Below, piece after piece: positions 45,520-54,979 of a stretch of DNA of 64,000 nt (its first letter is position 1; each line of letters opens with the position of its first letter). The position numbers were made by a program, and so were the translations under genes. The DNA comes from Achromobacter spanius (GTDB lineage: Bacteria > Pseudomonadota > Gammaproteobacteria > Burkholderiales > Burkholderiaceae_B). The stretch lies in contig NZ_CP121261.1 of assembly GCF_029637605.1 (NCBI RefSeq), forward strand, positions 1,860,001-1,924,000, in the 5' to 3' direction. Under the pieces are notes generated by a model, which was not told where the DNA came from, searched no databases, and saw nothing but the letters and a program-made list of their open reading frames with translations.

Positions 45520-46191
45520 CTATTGCGGATCCAGCACTCGGCAATCCTCCGCGAGTGTCAGCGGGCAGTCCGTCAGGTCCTGCAAGGTGGCAAAGCGCAG
45601 CCCCGCCACCATCGCAATCACCCGCATGCCCTCCGGCAGCACGTCGATGATCGCCAGGTCGGAATAGATGCGGTCCACCACCCCCGCACCGGTCAGCGGA
45701 TAGGTGCATTCGCGCACGATCTTGGGCTGCCCGTCCTTGGTGACGTGCTCCATCGTGATGTAGACCTGGCGTGCGCCAGCCACCAGGTCCATCGCGCCGC
45801 CCACGGCCGGTATCGTGCCCGGCGCCCCGGTGTCCCAATTGGCCAGGTCACCGCGCGCCGACACCTGAAATGCGCCTAGCACCGTCAGGTCCAGGTGGCC
45901 GCCGCGCATCATGGCGAACGACACCACGTGGTCCGTGATGGACGCGCCCGGCAACAAGGTCACCGCTTCCTTGCTGGCGTTGATCAGGTCCAGGTCCAGC
46001 GGCGCGTCGGGGTCGCCCGGACCCATGCCGACAATGCCGTTTTCGGTATGCAGGATCACATCGCGGCCTGCCGGCAGAAAGGCCGACACCAAGGTCGGAA
46101 TGCCGATGCCCAGGTTGACGTAGGCGCCGTCCGGAATGTCCGCCGCGACCAGCCGGGCAATCTGCCGCCGATTGAGCTTTTCATATTCCAT
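45520..46191 (-). CDS. 3-oxoacid CoA-transferase subunit B
   Basis: A 223-residue small subunit of a family I CoA transferase. The catalytic glutamate is in HTENGIVGMGP near residue 52, and the ending segment RMVIAMVAGL-like (GMRVIAMVAGLRFATLQ) is typical. It overlaps the subunit A gene by 11 bases and is the last gene of the ten-gene operon. With subunit A it moves CoA, usually from succinyl- or acetyl-CoA, onto a keto or other carboxylic acid, activating the pathway acid. Confidence 0.92.
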   Translation of the reverse strand: MEYEKLNRRQIARLVAADIPDGAYVNLGIGIPTLVSAFLPAGRDVILHTENGIVGMGPGDPDAPLDLDLINASKEAVTLLPGASITDHVVSFAMMRGGHLDLTVLGAFQVSARGDLANWDTGAPGTIPAVGGAMDLVAGARQVYITMEHVTKDGQPKIVRECTYPLTGAGVVDRIYSDLAIIDVLPEGMRVIAMVAGLRFATLQDLTDCPLTLAEDCRVLDPQ

Positions 46192-46873
46192 GGTTGTCTC
46201 CCACCTGCACCACTCGCTTGACGAATATGCCCGGCGTCATCACCTGTTCGGGCGGGATGCCACCCAGTTCCACGATGCTGTCCACCTGCGCCACCGTGGT
46301 GGTGGCGGCCATGCACATCACCGGTGCGAAATTGCGGCCGGCGTAGCGGTACACCAGATTGCCCCAGCGGTCCGCCGTGCGCGCCTTGACGAAGGCGAAG
46401 TCCCCCTTCAGCGGCGACTCCAGCACGTAGCCCACGCCGTCGATCACGCGGGTTTCCTTGCCCTGAGCCAGCGGCGTGCCATAGGCGGTGGGCGTGAAGA
46501 ACGGCCCCAGGCCCGCGCCGGCCGCGCGCATGCGCTCGGCCATCGTGCCCTGCGGCACGCATTCCAGTTCGACCTTGCCCGCTCGGTAAGCCTCGGCGAA
46601 TGCGGCGGCGTTCGGGTTCTTGCGGTCGGACGAGCGTGCAAACGAGCAGATCATCTTGCGCACACGCCCGGCTTGCACCAACTGGCTCAGTCCCCGCTCG
46701 CCGTTGCCGGCGTTGTTGTTGACGATGGTGAGTTCGCGCGCGCCTTGCTGCAACAGCGCGCACACCAGCTCGGTGGGCACGCCCGAAGCGCCAAAGCCGC
46801 CGATCAGAATGACCGCGCCGTCCTGCACGTCCGCCACCGAGGCGGCCAGCGTATCGAATGTTTTATCCAGCAT
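46181..46873 (-). CDS. 3-oxoacid CoA-transferase subunit A
   Basis: A 230-residue large subunit of a family I CoA transferase with the glycine-rich CoA-binding loop GGFGASGVPTELVCAL near residues 25-40 and NNAGNGERGLSQL. ATG 46873 was chosen since AAGGAATTCC lies just upstream; the longer frame overlaps the neighbouring gene. It pairs with subunit B. The acid substrate (3-oxoadipate-like, acetoacetate-like or other) cannot be told from the sequence. Confidence 0.92.
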   Translation of the reverse strand: MLDKTFDTLAASVADVQDGAVILIGGFGASGVPTELVCALLQQGARELTIVNNNAGNGERGLSQLVQAGRVRKMICSFARSSDRKNPNAAAFAEAYRAGKVELECVPQGTMAERMRAAGAGLGPFFTPTAYGTPLAQGKETRVIDGVGYVLESPLKGDFAFVKARTADRWGNLVYRYAGRNFAPVMCMAATTTVAQVDSIVELGGIPPEQVMTPGIFVKRVVQVGDNHGI

Positions 46874-46907
46874 GGAATTCCTTTTTCCTGGATGGGAAGC
46901 GGCCCGC

Positions 46908-48083
46908 TCAGCGCGTGGACGGGCCGCCCAGAATGGCGGTGGACTGGCTGGACAAGGTGCCGCCGTTGCCATGCACCAGCGCGATGTCGGCGCCCGGCAC
47001 CTGGCGTTCGCCCGCCTGCGCCCGCAATTGGCGCACGGCCTCGATCACCAGGAAGATGCCGTACATGCCGGGATGCACGCAGGACAAACCGCCGCCATTG
47101 GTGTTCACCGGCAAGCGGCCGCCCGGCGCGATGCCGCCGCCTTGCACATAGGCCCCGCCCTCGCCCTTCTTGCAGAATCCCAGGTCTTCCAGGAACAGCA
47201 GCGTGTTGATGGTGAAGGCGTCGTAAAGCTCCGCCACGTCCACGTCGGCCACGTTCAGGCCGGCCATGGCCAGCGCGCGCTTGCCCGATTCGGCCGCCGC
47301 CGTCACGGTCAGGTCTTCCATGGACGAGATCTGCCGGTTCCATACCGCCGTGGCACTGCCCAGCACGTAGACGGGCGGTTGCCGTAGTTGGCGGGCGCGG
47401 TCGGCGCGCACCATCACGTAGGCGCCGCCGCCATCGCTGACCAGGCAGCAGTCGCGCACCGTCAGCGGGTCCGACACGGGCCGCGAGCGCAGCACGTCGT
47501 CAATCGACAGGGGCTCGCGCATCGCGGCCTCGGGGTTCAGGGCCGCCCAGGCCCGCGCGGCCACGGCCACCTCGGCCAATTGCTCGCGCGTGGTGCCGTA
47601 CTGGTGCATGTGACGCGCGGCGGCCAAAGCGTAGGACGTGACCGGCTGCAAGGGCGAATACGGGTGTTCGAACGGCTGCGGGTCCAGCAAGGTGCGTGCC
47701 TTGACGCCTTCCTTGCGGCCGAAGGTGGCCGTCTTCTGCGTGCTGCCGTAGCAGACCAGCACCGCATTGCATTGCCCGGACACCAGCGCCATCACCGAGG
47801 GCAGCAGGTGCGAGACAAAGCTCGACCCGCCCAGCATGGTGGCTTCGATATAGCGCGGGCGCAGGCCCAGGTACTCGGCAACCGGCATGCTCCACATCGT
47901 GGCGGACGAACTACATGTGGCCAGGCCGTCTATATCCCGCATGGTCAGGCCGGCGTCGGCGACCGCGCGCGACGCGGCCTGGGCCAGTACTTCCATCTCC
48001 GTGTAGCCGTGCGCTTCGCCCAGGCCCGCGTGTCCTACCCCGGCAATGGCGACTTGCCCGCGCATTGATTCCAGCGACATCAT
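46908..48083 (-). CDS. Thiolase-fold protein without catalytic cysteines (SCP-x/Ltp2-like, probable retro-aldolase)
   Basis: A 391-residue member of the thiolase superfamily. The canonical nucleophile Cys is absent: the aligned segment reads ATMLGGSSFVSH at 81-92. The second Cys (C-terminal GG motif) is replaced in HGNGGTLSSQSTAIL. Instead two tyrosines stand in conserved contexts, Tyr287 in ELYDAF and Tyr341 in VHPGMYG. Tyrosines at similar positions are reported to act in the steroid side-chain aldolase Ltp2. The start (48083) overlaps the DUF35 gene stop by four bases, and the Ltp2 enzyme also works with a DUF35 partner. A retro-aldol cleavage of a beta-hydroxy acyl-CoA is therefore more likely than thiolysis. 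Confidence 0.8.
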   Translation of the reverse strand: MMSLESMRGQVAIAGVGHAGLGEAHGYTEMEVLAQAASRAVADAGLTMRDIDGLATCSSSATMWSMPVAEYLGLRPRYIEATMLGGSSFVSHLLPSVMALVSGQCNAVLVCYGSTQKTATFGRKEGVKARTLLDPQPFEHPYSPLQPVTSYALAAARHMHQYGTTREQLAEVAVAARAWAALNPEAAMREPLSIDDVLRSRPVSDPLTVRDCCLVSDGGGAYVMVRADRARQLRQPPVYVLGSATAVWNRQISSMEDLTVTAAAESGKRALAMAGLNVADVDVAELYDAFTINTLLFLEDLGFCKKGEGGAYVQGGGIAPGGRLPVNTNGGGLSCVHPGMYGIFLVIEAVRQLRAQAGERQVPGADIALVHGNGGTLSSQSTAILGGPSTR

Positions 48084-48478
48084 GCGGCCTCCACGGCGTC
48101 GAACACCACCAACGGCTGGGCCGAGTCGCGCAGCACCCGCGCCTTGACCGGCATGCCGATCCGCAACTGGTCCAGCGCCACGCCGTCCACGCGGCTCATC
48201 ATGCGCACGCCTTCGTCCAGATCGATCAGCGCCACGTTGTAGTCGCCGCCCGCCTCGGGCTTGCGCCGCACGATGCTGAAGGAATAGACCGTGCCGGTGC
48301 CAACGGGGTCCGTCCACGCCAGATCCGTCGCGCCGCAGTGCATGCATAGCGTGCGCGGAAAGAACTGATGCCGGCTGCAAGCCTTGCAGTGCTGAATCTG
48401 GAAGCGGCCCTCGGCCAGGGCGGCAAAGTACTGTTCCTGCGGCCCCCGCGCGGTAGCGCCGGCCTGTTCCGTATGCAT
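48080..48478 (-). CDS. Zn-ribbon and OB-fold DUF35 protein
   Basis: A 132-residue protein with an N-terminal rubredoxin-like zinc ribbon (two C-x2-C pairs: HCKAC and LCMHC near residues 31-48) and a C-terminal OB-fold (VYSFSIVRRKP, then IDLDEGVRMMSRVDG). These partners are needed by cysteine-less thiolase-fold enzymes. It is translationally coupled to such a gene. ATG 48478 has a strong GAGGAGA ribosome binding site; an ATG 12 codons upstream does not. Confidence 0.9.
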   Translation of the reverse strand: MHTEQAGATARGPQEQYFAALAEGRFQIQHCKACSRHQFFPRTLCMHCGATDLAWTDPVGTGTVYSFSIVRRKPEAGGDYNVALIDLDEGVRMMSRVDGVALDQLRIGMPVKARVLRDSAQPLVVFDAVEAA

Positions 48479-48532
48479 TGCTGTCTCCTCTATATTCTTA
48501 AGGACGCCACGCATGATGCGCAGCCCCTTGCT

Positions 48533-50620
48533 TTACAAGTCCGCGAAGCGCTTGCCTTCGGCCACCAGCCGTTCCAGCAGCGGCGCGGGTTGCCACAGTT
48601 CGCCGTGTGCTTCATGAAAGCGCCGGATGGTGGCCAGCACCGCCGGCAAGCCCTGCTCATCCGCGTAGAACAAGGGCCCGCCCCGATACGCCGGAAAGCC
48701 ATAGCCGTTGACATAGATCACGTCGATGTCGGAGGCTCGGCGGGCAATACCCTCTTCCAGAATGCGCGCGCCCTCGTTGACCAGCGCATACATCGTGCGC
48801 TGCACGATTTCCTCGTCAGTGATGTCGCGTCGCGCAATGCCGTCCTGGCGGGCGCATTGTTCGATCAGCGCCAGCACCTGCGGGTCTTCGAGCGGTTCGC
48901 GGCTACCGGCCTCGTAACGGTAAAAGCCGCTGCCGGTCTTCTGGCCAAAGCGCCCCTGTTCGCACAGGCTGTCCGCCACGCGCGAATAGCGCAGGTGCGC
49001 AGGCCGCGTGGGCGCCATGCGCTTGCGGAAGGCCCAACTGATGTCCAGGCCCGCCATGTCCGCCATCCGCAACGGGCCCATGGCCAGACCGAAACGCTGC
49101 AAGGCGCCATCCACCTGCGCGGGCGACGCGCCTTCCTCCAACAAGAAATGTGCCTCGCGCGTGTAGGGGCTGACCATGCGGTTGCCCACGAAGCCATCGC
49201 ACACGCCCACCAGCACCGGCAGCTTGCCCATCTGCCGCGCCAGCCGGAACACGGCGGCGATGACGTTGCCGTCCGTCTCGCGGCCTTGCACCACTTCCAG
49301 CAAGCGCATGACGTTGGCCGGGCTGAAGAAGTGCATGCCCAGCACCTGCGCCGGCCGGCGGGTGAAGCCGGCAATCTCGTCGATGTCCAGGCGCGACGTG
49401 TTCGACGCCAGGATGGCCTGCGGTTTGCAGACCGCGTCCAGCGCCGTGAAAATCTGCCGCTTCACGTCCATGTCCTCGAAGGCGGCCTCGATCACCAGAT
49501 CGGCGTCGCGCAGGTCAGCCACGTCCAGGCTGGTGCGTATGCGCGCCTCGCGTGCCTCTACCTGCGCCGCCGTCAGCTTGCCCTTGGCCGCCGTCGCGGC
49601 GTAGTTCTTGCGGATGGCTGCCCAACCGCGCTCCAAGGCCTGCGCGTCGCGTTCAACCAGCACCACGGCAAGGCCGGCATTGGCCAGGCTCATCGCAATG
49701 CCCCCGCCCATCGTGCCCGCGCCCACCACGCCTACCGTGGCGATGGGGCTTTGGGCCTTCCACCCCTCGGGCAGCTTGACGGCGGCACGCTCGGCAAAGA
49801 ACAGGTGGCGCTGCGCCTTGGACTGGCTGCCATTGACCAGCTCCAGAAAACGTTCGCGCTCAAACGCCAGGCCATCCTGCAGCGTGGTGTTGGCGGCGGT
49901 TTCCACGCAGGCCACGCAGGCCAGCGGCGCCACGCAACCGCGATAGCGGCGGGCAGCCTGTTCGCGAGCGCGGTCGTATATGCCCGGGTCAGCCGGAGCC
50001 GCCACCTTGCGCGCACCGACGTTGCGGCCGGCCAGCGGCCCATCGGCATGCGCCAGTGCATAGGCGGCGGCGCGTTGCGGCAGATCGTCAGCAAACACCT
50101 CGTCAAGCAGGCCCCAGTCCAAGGCCCTGGCCGTGTCGATGGCATCGCCTTGTGCAATCATCGTTAGCGCGCGTTCAACCCCAACGATGCGGGGCAGGCG
50201 CTGCGTGCCACCCGCGCCGGGCAGCACCCCCAGCGTCACTTCGGGCAGGCCCAGCGACGCGCCGTCCAGCGCCACGCGATAGTGGCAGCCCAGGGCAAGC
50301 TCCAGCCCGCCGCCCAAGGCCGCGCCGTGTATGGCCGCAACCACCGGCTTGGCCGCCCCTTCTATCAGCGCGATCACCGTACGCAGCGTGGGTTCGCGCG
50401 TGGACATCGGCGTATTGAATTCGCGGATCTCGGCACCGCAGCAAAAGAAGCCACCGTCACCCGCGAGCACCAGCGCGCGCACACCCTCATCCGCAAGCGC
50501 CGCTTGAATCGCTGCGTGCAGTTCAGCGCGCAGGGCCGCGCTCAGGCTGTTGACCGGGGGATTGCGCAATCGCAGCACCGCCACCTGGCCCGACTCCGTC
50601 CGTTCGGTATGGATCAGCAT
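48533..50620 (-). CDS. FadB/FadJ-type bifunctional enoyl-CoA hydratase / 3-hydroxyacyl-CoA dehydrogenase
   Basis: A 695-residue beta-oxidation enzyme. Residues 1 to about 190 form a crotonase domain (AGDGGFFCCGAEI, HGAALGGGLELALGC oxyanion loop, LGVLPGAGGTQRLPR with a catalytic Glu region). From about 290 the NAD-binding domain begins (VGVVGAGTMGGGIAMSLANAG), followed by two 3HCDH C-terminal domains (LGMHFFSPANVMRLLEVV, FVGNRMV). The start 50620 lies 7 bp after the biotinyl-protein stop with a GAGG SD; an earlier ATG overlaps that gene. It hydrates and oxidizes an acyl-CoA intermediate of the pathway. Confidence 0.93.
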   Translation of the reverse strand: MLIHTERTESGQVAVLRLRNPPVNSLSAALRAELHAAIQAALADEGVRALVLAGDGGFFCCGAEIREFNTPMSTREPTLRTVIALIEGAAKPVVAAIHGAALGGGLELALGCHYRVALDGASLGLPEVTLGVLPGAGGTQRLPRIVGVERALTMIAQGDAIDTARALDWGLLDEVFADDLPQRAAAYALAHADGPLAGRNVGARKVAAPADPGIYDRAREQAARRYRGCVAPLACVACVETAANTTLQDGLAFERERFLELVNGSQSKAQRHLFFAERAAVKLPEGWKAQSPIATVGVVGAGTMGGGIAMSLANAGLAVVLVERDAQALERGWAAIRKNYAATAAKGKLTAAQVEAREARIRTSLDVADLRDADLVIEAAFEDMDVKRQIFTALDAVCKPQAILASNTSRLDIDEIAGFTRRPAQVLGMHFFSPANVMRLLEVVQGRETDGNVIAAVFRLARQMGKLPVLVGVCDGFVGNRMVSPYTREAHFLLEEGASPAQVDGALQRFGLAMGPLRMADMAGLDISWAFRKRMAPTRPAHLRYSRVADSLCEQGRFGQKTGSGFYRYEAGSREPLEDPQVLALIEQCARQDGIARRDITDEEIVQRTMYALVNEGARILEEGIARRASDIDVIYVNGYGFPAYRGGPLFYADEQGLPAVLATIRRFHEAHGELWQPAPLLERLVAEGKRFADL

Positions 50621-50627
50621 GGCAGCC

Positions 50628-50840
50628 TCACTCCAGTTCAACCACGATCTGGCCTTCGTCCACCTCGTCGCCCTCGCCCACCAGCACGCGCGCCACGATA
50701 CCGCCGCGTTCAGCCTCGACGGGGATTTCCATCTTCATCGACTCGACCTTGATCACGCTGTCACCGGCGTCCACGCGCTGGCCCGGACGCACGCTGACGG
50801 CAACCACACGGCCCACCACGGGCGTTTCTACTTTGAACAT
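50628..50840 (-). CDS. Stand-alone biotinyl (biotin carboxyl carrier) protein
   Basis: A 70-residue protein made of only the biotinyl domain. The biotin-accepting Lys36 sits in ESMKME, with matching hammerhead strands on both sides (VRPGQRVDAGD, VGEGDEVDEG). It is much shorter than AccB (about 150). It lies between the carboxylase ATPase gene and the FadB-like gene. It would be the mobile carrier between the biotin carboxylase and the carboxyltransferase. Confidence 0.92.
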   Translation of the reverse strand: MFKVETPVVGRVVAVSVRPGQRVDAGDSVIKVESMKMEIPVEAERGGIVARVLVGEGDEVDEGQIVVELE

Positions 50841-50902
50841 GTCTTCTCCTTGGATGCGGGGTTTAGCCCTGCTGCTTTGATTGCTGGGTTGCTTGGCATT
50901 GC

Positions 50903-52285
50903 TTAGCTTGCTTGAGCCACCAGCTCCGCCCGCGCCGCCGCGCGCGGCGCTTCCAGAATGCGGCCCACCATGCCGGTGCAGACTTCGCCGGCGGCAAACG
51001 CCGGGTCGTTTAGCACTTGCAGGATGAATGGAATGTTGGTCTTGACGCCTTCGACGCGGAACCGCGCCAGCGCCTGTTTCAACAGCGCCAAGGCCTCGTT
51101 CCGCGTTGCTGCATGCGCAATCACCTTGGCCAGCATCGGGTCGTAGTGGCTGGACACACGGCAGCCTTCGGCGTAGCCCGTCTCCACGCGCACGCCGGGC
51201 AAGTCTGGCGGGTCAAACGTGCGCAGCACGCCCGGCGACGGCAGAAAGCGCACGGGGTCTTCTGCGTAGACGCGCGCTTCCAGCGCATGCCCGCGCAAGG
51301 GCGGCACCTGCGCCAGCACGCTATCCATGTGCTCGCCCGCCGCCAGCCTCAGCTGCGCGGCCACAATATCAACGCCGGTCACCGCTTCCGTCACGGCATG
51401 CTCGACCTGCAAGCGGGTATTGATTTCCAGGAAGGAAAAGCCGGACTCGGGCGTGTACAGCATTTCAACGGTGCCGATCACGTCGTAACCCAGGCCGGCC
51501 AGCATGCCTTCCAGTCGGGCCGCCATGTCTTGCACGGCGGCCCGGTCCAGCCCCGGCGCGGGCGCCTCTTCCAGCACCTTCTGGTGCCGACGCTGCGTTG
51601 AGCAGTCACGTTCATACAGGCATCGCACTTGCCCGTGGCGGTCCGCCAGAAATTGGAATTCGATATGCCGGGGGTTGCTCAGCAGCTTTTCCAGATACAG
51701 GTCCGACCCGCCGAAACTGCGCTCGGCAATCTGCCGCGCCCGCCCCCATTCGGCATCGACGTCCTGCGGGCCATGCATGGGAATCATGCCGATGCCGCCG
51801 CCGCCAGAGGCCGGCTTGATCAACACCGGATAGCCCAATGCTTGCGCCGCCTGGCGCACCGCATCCAGGTCGCCGCCCAGCACCGCGCTGCTGGGCGCCA
51901 TCGGCATGCCCAACGCGGCCATCGCGTCGCGCGCCTGCGTCTTGTGTCCCAGCATACGGATCCAGCGCGGCGACGGCCCCACGAAAATCATGCCCGCCTG
52001 TTCCACGGCCTGCGCAAAGTCCGCGTTTTCCGACAGGAAGCCATAGCCCGGGTGCAGCGCGTCCGCGCCGGTCTCGCGCGCCACACGCAGCAAGGTGTCA
52101 CGGTTCAAATAGCTTTGCACGGCGGGCGCGGGGCCGATCGCAACCGCCGCATCCGCTTCACGCAGATAGGGAAGATCACGATCCGCCTCGGAATAGACGG
52201 CAACCGATTCCAGGCCCAGCGCACGCAGCGCCCGGATGACACGCCGGGCAACCGCGCCCCGGTTGGCAACAATCACTCTTTTCAT
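50903..52285 (-). CDS. Biotin carboxylase subunit of an acyl-CoA carboxylase
   Basis: A 460-residue ATP-grasp enzyme. N-terminal MKRVIVANRGAVARRVIRA, ATP-loop KPASGGGGIGM near residue 160 and LEINTRLQVEHAVTE near 290. The C-terminal biotin carboxylase domain is intact. It stops at the size of AccC, without the fused BCCP/BT part of PCC/MCC alpha subunits, and uses the separate 70-residue carrier. ATG 52285 with GGGAG upstream was chosen over a longer frame. It loads CO2 on biotin for a carboxylation or anaplerotic step. Confidence 0.93.
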   Translation of the reverse strand: MKRVIVANRGAVARRVIRALRALGLESVAVYSEADRDLPYLREADAAVAIGPAPAVQSYLNRDTLLRVARETGADALHPGYGFLSENADFAQAVEQAGMIFVGPSPRWIRMLGHKTQARDAMAALGMPMAPSSAVLGGDLDAVRQAAQALGYPVLIKPASGGGGIGMIPMHGPQDVDAEWGRARQIAERSFGGSDLYLEKLLSNPRHIEFQFLADRHGQVRCLYERDCSTQRRHQKVLEEAPAPGLDRAAVQDMAARLEGMLAGLGYDVIGTVEMLYTPESGFSFLEINTRLQVEHAVTEAVTGVDIVAAQLRLAAGEHMDSVLAQVPPLRGHALEARVYAEDPVRFLPSPGVLRTFDPPDLPGVRVETGYAEGCRVSSHYDPMLAKVIAHAATRNEALALLKQALARFRVEGVKTNIPFILQVLNDPAFAAGEVCTGMVGRILEAPRAAARAELVAQAS

Positions 52286-52305
52286 CTGGCGCTCCCGATG
52301 CGGCG

Positions 52306-53853
52306 TCATGGCCGATAGCCAAAGGCGCGCGGGCCGGGTTCGCGCAAGGGCATCACCACTTCCACGAACTCTTCCAGCACCTGCCGCGTGGTGGCGGGGT
52401 CGATGATGTCTTCGACGACGAAGGCCTCGGCGCTGCGAAATGGCGAGGTCAGGCCGCGCACGCGGGCCTCGATCTCGCGCATCTTGGCTTCGGGGTCCGA
52501 AGCGGCTTCGATCTCGGACTTGTAGGCCACTTCCAGCCCGCCTTCCACCGGCAACGAGCCCCATTGGGCAGACGGCCAGGCATAGCGGAAATTGAAGCGG
52601 CCCGCGCTTTGATGACCGCCGGCCGCCACGCCAAAGGCCTTGCGCACGATGATCGAGCACCACGGCACGGTGGACTGCGCCACGGCAGTCAAGGCGCGCA
52701 CGCCGTAGCGCATGGCGCCGGCCTTCTCGGCGTTCAGGCCAATCTGGAAACCGGGTACGTCCACCAGGTTCACGACCGGCAGGTGAAAGGTCTCTGCCAG
52801 ATCCAGCAGGCGCGTGAATTTTTCGGCGGCTGGGCCGTCCCAACCGCCGCCGTAGTGATAGGGGTCGCTGGCGAATACCGCCACCGGCCAGCCATCGATA
52901 CGCGCCAGGCCGGTGATGACCGCCCTGCCCCAGCGCTTGCCGATTTCCATGAACGATCCCTCGTCCATCAGCGCCGACACGATGGGCCGCATCTTGTAGA
53001 CGGCGCGCGGGTCGCTGGGGATGGCGTCGCGCAGCCAGTCCTGGTCAGCGGCAGCACTGGCGGGGCTGGCGGCGCGCGGCGGCAATTCATGCACCGAGCG
53101 TGGCAGATATGACAGGAAGCGGCGCGCCATGGCAAAGGCCTCCGCTTCGGAATCGGCTTCGTCGTCCACGACGCCATTGCGGGTGTGGATGTCGCTGCCG
53201 CCCAATTCGTTCTTTTCCAGGTTCTGGCCGATACGCGCGACAACGGGCGGGCCTGCGATGAAAAGCTGCGAGGTCTCGCGCACCATCACGGCGTAATGGC
53301 TGGCGGCCACGCGCGCCGCGCCCAGGCCCGCCACCGAGCCCAGAGCCAGCGACACCACCGGCACGGTGGCCAGGTTTTGCGCCATCAAGGGCCACATGCG
53401 CAGCTTGGGCAGCAAGGTGTGGCCCTTGATTTCGATACTGCGTACCGACCCGCCGCCGCCCGTGCCGTCCACCAAGCGCAAGAGCGGCAGGCGCAGGTCA
53501 TGCGCCATGCGTTCAGCCTCAACCAGCTTGTCGCCGACCGCGCCATCGTTGGCGCCGCCGCGCACCGTGAAATCGTCGGCGGCCACCACTACCGGCCGCC
53601 CTTCCACCTTGGCGCGGCCAATCAGCAGGTTCGACGGCGTCAGGTCCGTCAAACGCCCTTCGGCGTCGTACTCGCCGCTGCCCGTCAGCGCACCCACTTC
53701 GCGAAACGAATCTGCGTCAACCATGGTGGCAATGCGTTCGCGCACCGGCAGCTTGCCGCCTTCCCGATGCCGGCGCACCTTGGCCTCGCCGCCCATGCGC
53801 GCCGCCAGCTCTTTGCGTTGCGCCAGTTCTTGCAGTTCTTTATCCCAGGACAC
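52306..53853 (-). CDS. Acyl-CoA carboxylase carboxyltransferase (beta) subunit
   Basis: A 515-residue carboxyltransferase of the PccB/MccB type with crotonase-like N and C halves. Landmarks are FTVRGGANDGAVGDKLVEAE, LRLVDGTGGGGSV, and in the C half VNLVDVPGFQIGLNAEKAGAMRYG. The acyl-CoA specificity pocket cannot be read. It forms a set with the biotin carboxylase and the stand-alone carrier. Propionyl-, methylcrotonyl- or geranyl-CoA type substrates are all possible. Confidence 0.93.
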   Translation of the reverse strand: MSWDKELQELAQRKELAARMGGEAKVRRHREGGKLPVRERIATMVDADSFREVGALTGSGEYDAEGRLTDLTPSNLLIGRAKVEGRPVVVAADDFTVRGGANDGAVGDKLVEAERMAHDLRLPLLRLVDGTGGGGSVRSIEIKGHTLLPKLRMWPLMAQNLATVPVVSLALGSVAGLGAARVAASHYAVMVRETSQLFIAGPPVVARIGQNLEKNELGGSDIHTRNGVVDDEADSEAEAFAMARRFLSYLPRSVHELPPRAASPASAAADQDWLRDAIPSDPRAVYKMRPIVSALMDEGSFMEIGKRWGRAVITGLARIDGWPVAVFASDPYHYGGGWDGPAAEKFTRLLDLAETFHLPVVNLVDVPGFQIGLNAEKAGAMRYGVRALTAVAQSTVPWCSIIVRKAFGVAAGGHQSAGRFNFRYAWPSAQWGSLPVEGGLEVAYKSEIEAASDPEAKMREIEARVRGLTSPFRSAEAFVVEDIIDPATTRQVLEEFVEVVMPLREPGPRAFGYRP

Positions 53854-53914
53854 CTTGTGCTCCTCCCTGCCTGTTGCGATGGCGGCATGCGCCGCCGGTT
53901 CGGTCGATGCCGGA

Positions 53915-54895
53915 TCAGTCGATCTTGATGTTGGCGCGCTTGATCAGCGCTTCGTTCTGCTTGAGCTCGTCGGCAATCTTTTGCCGGAAAGCCTGCGGAG
54001 ACTGCGTGGACGGATTGCCCTGTGCCGCCAGGCGCGCGCGCACGACGGGGTCCTTGGCCACCGCCGCAATCTCGCGGTTCAGGCGGTCGACCACGTCGGG
54101 CGGCGTGCCGGCGGGCGCAAAGATGCCCACCCAGAACGAGATGTCGAAATCCGGATAGCCCAGCTCTGCCACGGCGGGCACGTCCGGCAGGTCATGCCAG
54201 CGGTTGGCGGTGGACACGGCCAGCGCGCGCAGCTTGCCGGCCTTGATGAGCGGCACGCCGGACAGCGTGTCGAAACCGAAGTCGACTTCCTTGGACAGCA
54301 AGCCCGCCTCCATCGGCGCCGCGCCCCGGTACGGCACGTGAAGCATCTGCACATCGGACATGGCGGCAAGCTGCGCGCCGGCCAGATGCATCAGATTGCC
54401 GTTGCCGGCCGAGCCATAGCTGATGGTGTTGGGCTTACTCTTGGCCAGCTCCACCAGCGACTTGACGTCGGTTACGCCCGCCACGCGCGGGTTGTCGGCG
54501 TTGATGGTCAGGATGAAAGGCACCGACACCACGGTTGTCACCGGTGCGAAATCCTTCAAGGGGTCGTACTGCAGATCCTTGTAGAGCAAGGGGTTGACGG
54601 TGATGGAACTGGAATTACTGACCAGGATGGTGTAGCCGTCGGGCTTGGCCTGCGCCACGGCGCGCGCGGCGATCATGCCGTTGGCCCCGGTCTTGTTGTC
54701 CACCACGAACGACTGCCCCATGCGCGTGGATAGCGCGTCACCGACGATGCGCGCCACCGTGTCGATGGTGCTGCCGGGGCTGAAGCCCACGACGAACTTC
54801 ACCGGAGCATTGGGATAGTCCGCGGCGCTTGCCGCGAGGGGCGCGGCCGTGGACAACGCGATCGCACCTGCTGCCAGCCATGTTGAAACGGTCAT
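53915..54895 (-). CDS. Bug/TctC family substrate-binding protein
   Basis: A 326-residue periplasmic receptor. Signal peptide (MTVSTWLAAGAIALSTAAPLAASA), then ADYPNAPVKFVVGFSPGSTIDTVARI, where FSPGSTIDT fills the usual FxAGGxxD ligand motif with a variation, and NKTGANGMIA. Second of two tandem TctC genes at the head of the ten-gene operon. No TctAB pair is in the window. Confidence 0.93.
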   Translation of the reverse strand: MTVSTWLAAGAIALSTAAPLAASAADYPNAPVKFVVGFSPGSTIDTVARIVGDALSTRMGQSFVVDNKTGANGMIAARAVAQAKPDGYTILVSNSSSITVNPLLYKDLQYDPLKDFAPVTTVVSVPFILTINADNPRVAGVTDVKSLVELAKSKPNTISYGSAGNGNLMHLAGAQLAAMSDVQMLHVPYRGAAPMEAGLLSKEVDFGFDTLSGVPLIKAGKLRALAVSTANRWHDLPDVPAVAELGYPDFDISFWVGIFAPAGTPPDVVDRLNREIAAVAKDPVVRARLAAQGNPSTQSPQAFRQKIADELKQNEALIKRANIKID

Positions 54896-54979
54896 GATGT
54901 GTCTCCTCCGAGGTTGCCTGATGCCGTGCCCCGCGCTACGTCGGCGAGGGGCTACGGACGCTTGCGTGCGCGGTTGCGC

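Noticed and set aside
48368..50167. Open frame of 599 codons on the + strand antisense to the FadB-like gene
   Set aside because: No family motif and skewed composition; the - strand reading is a complete bifunctional enzyme.
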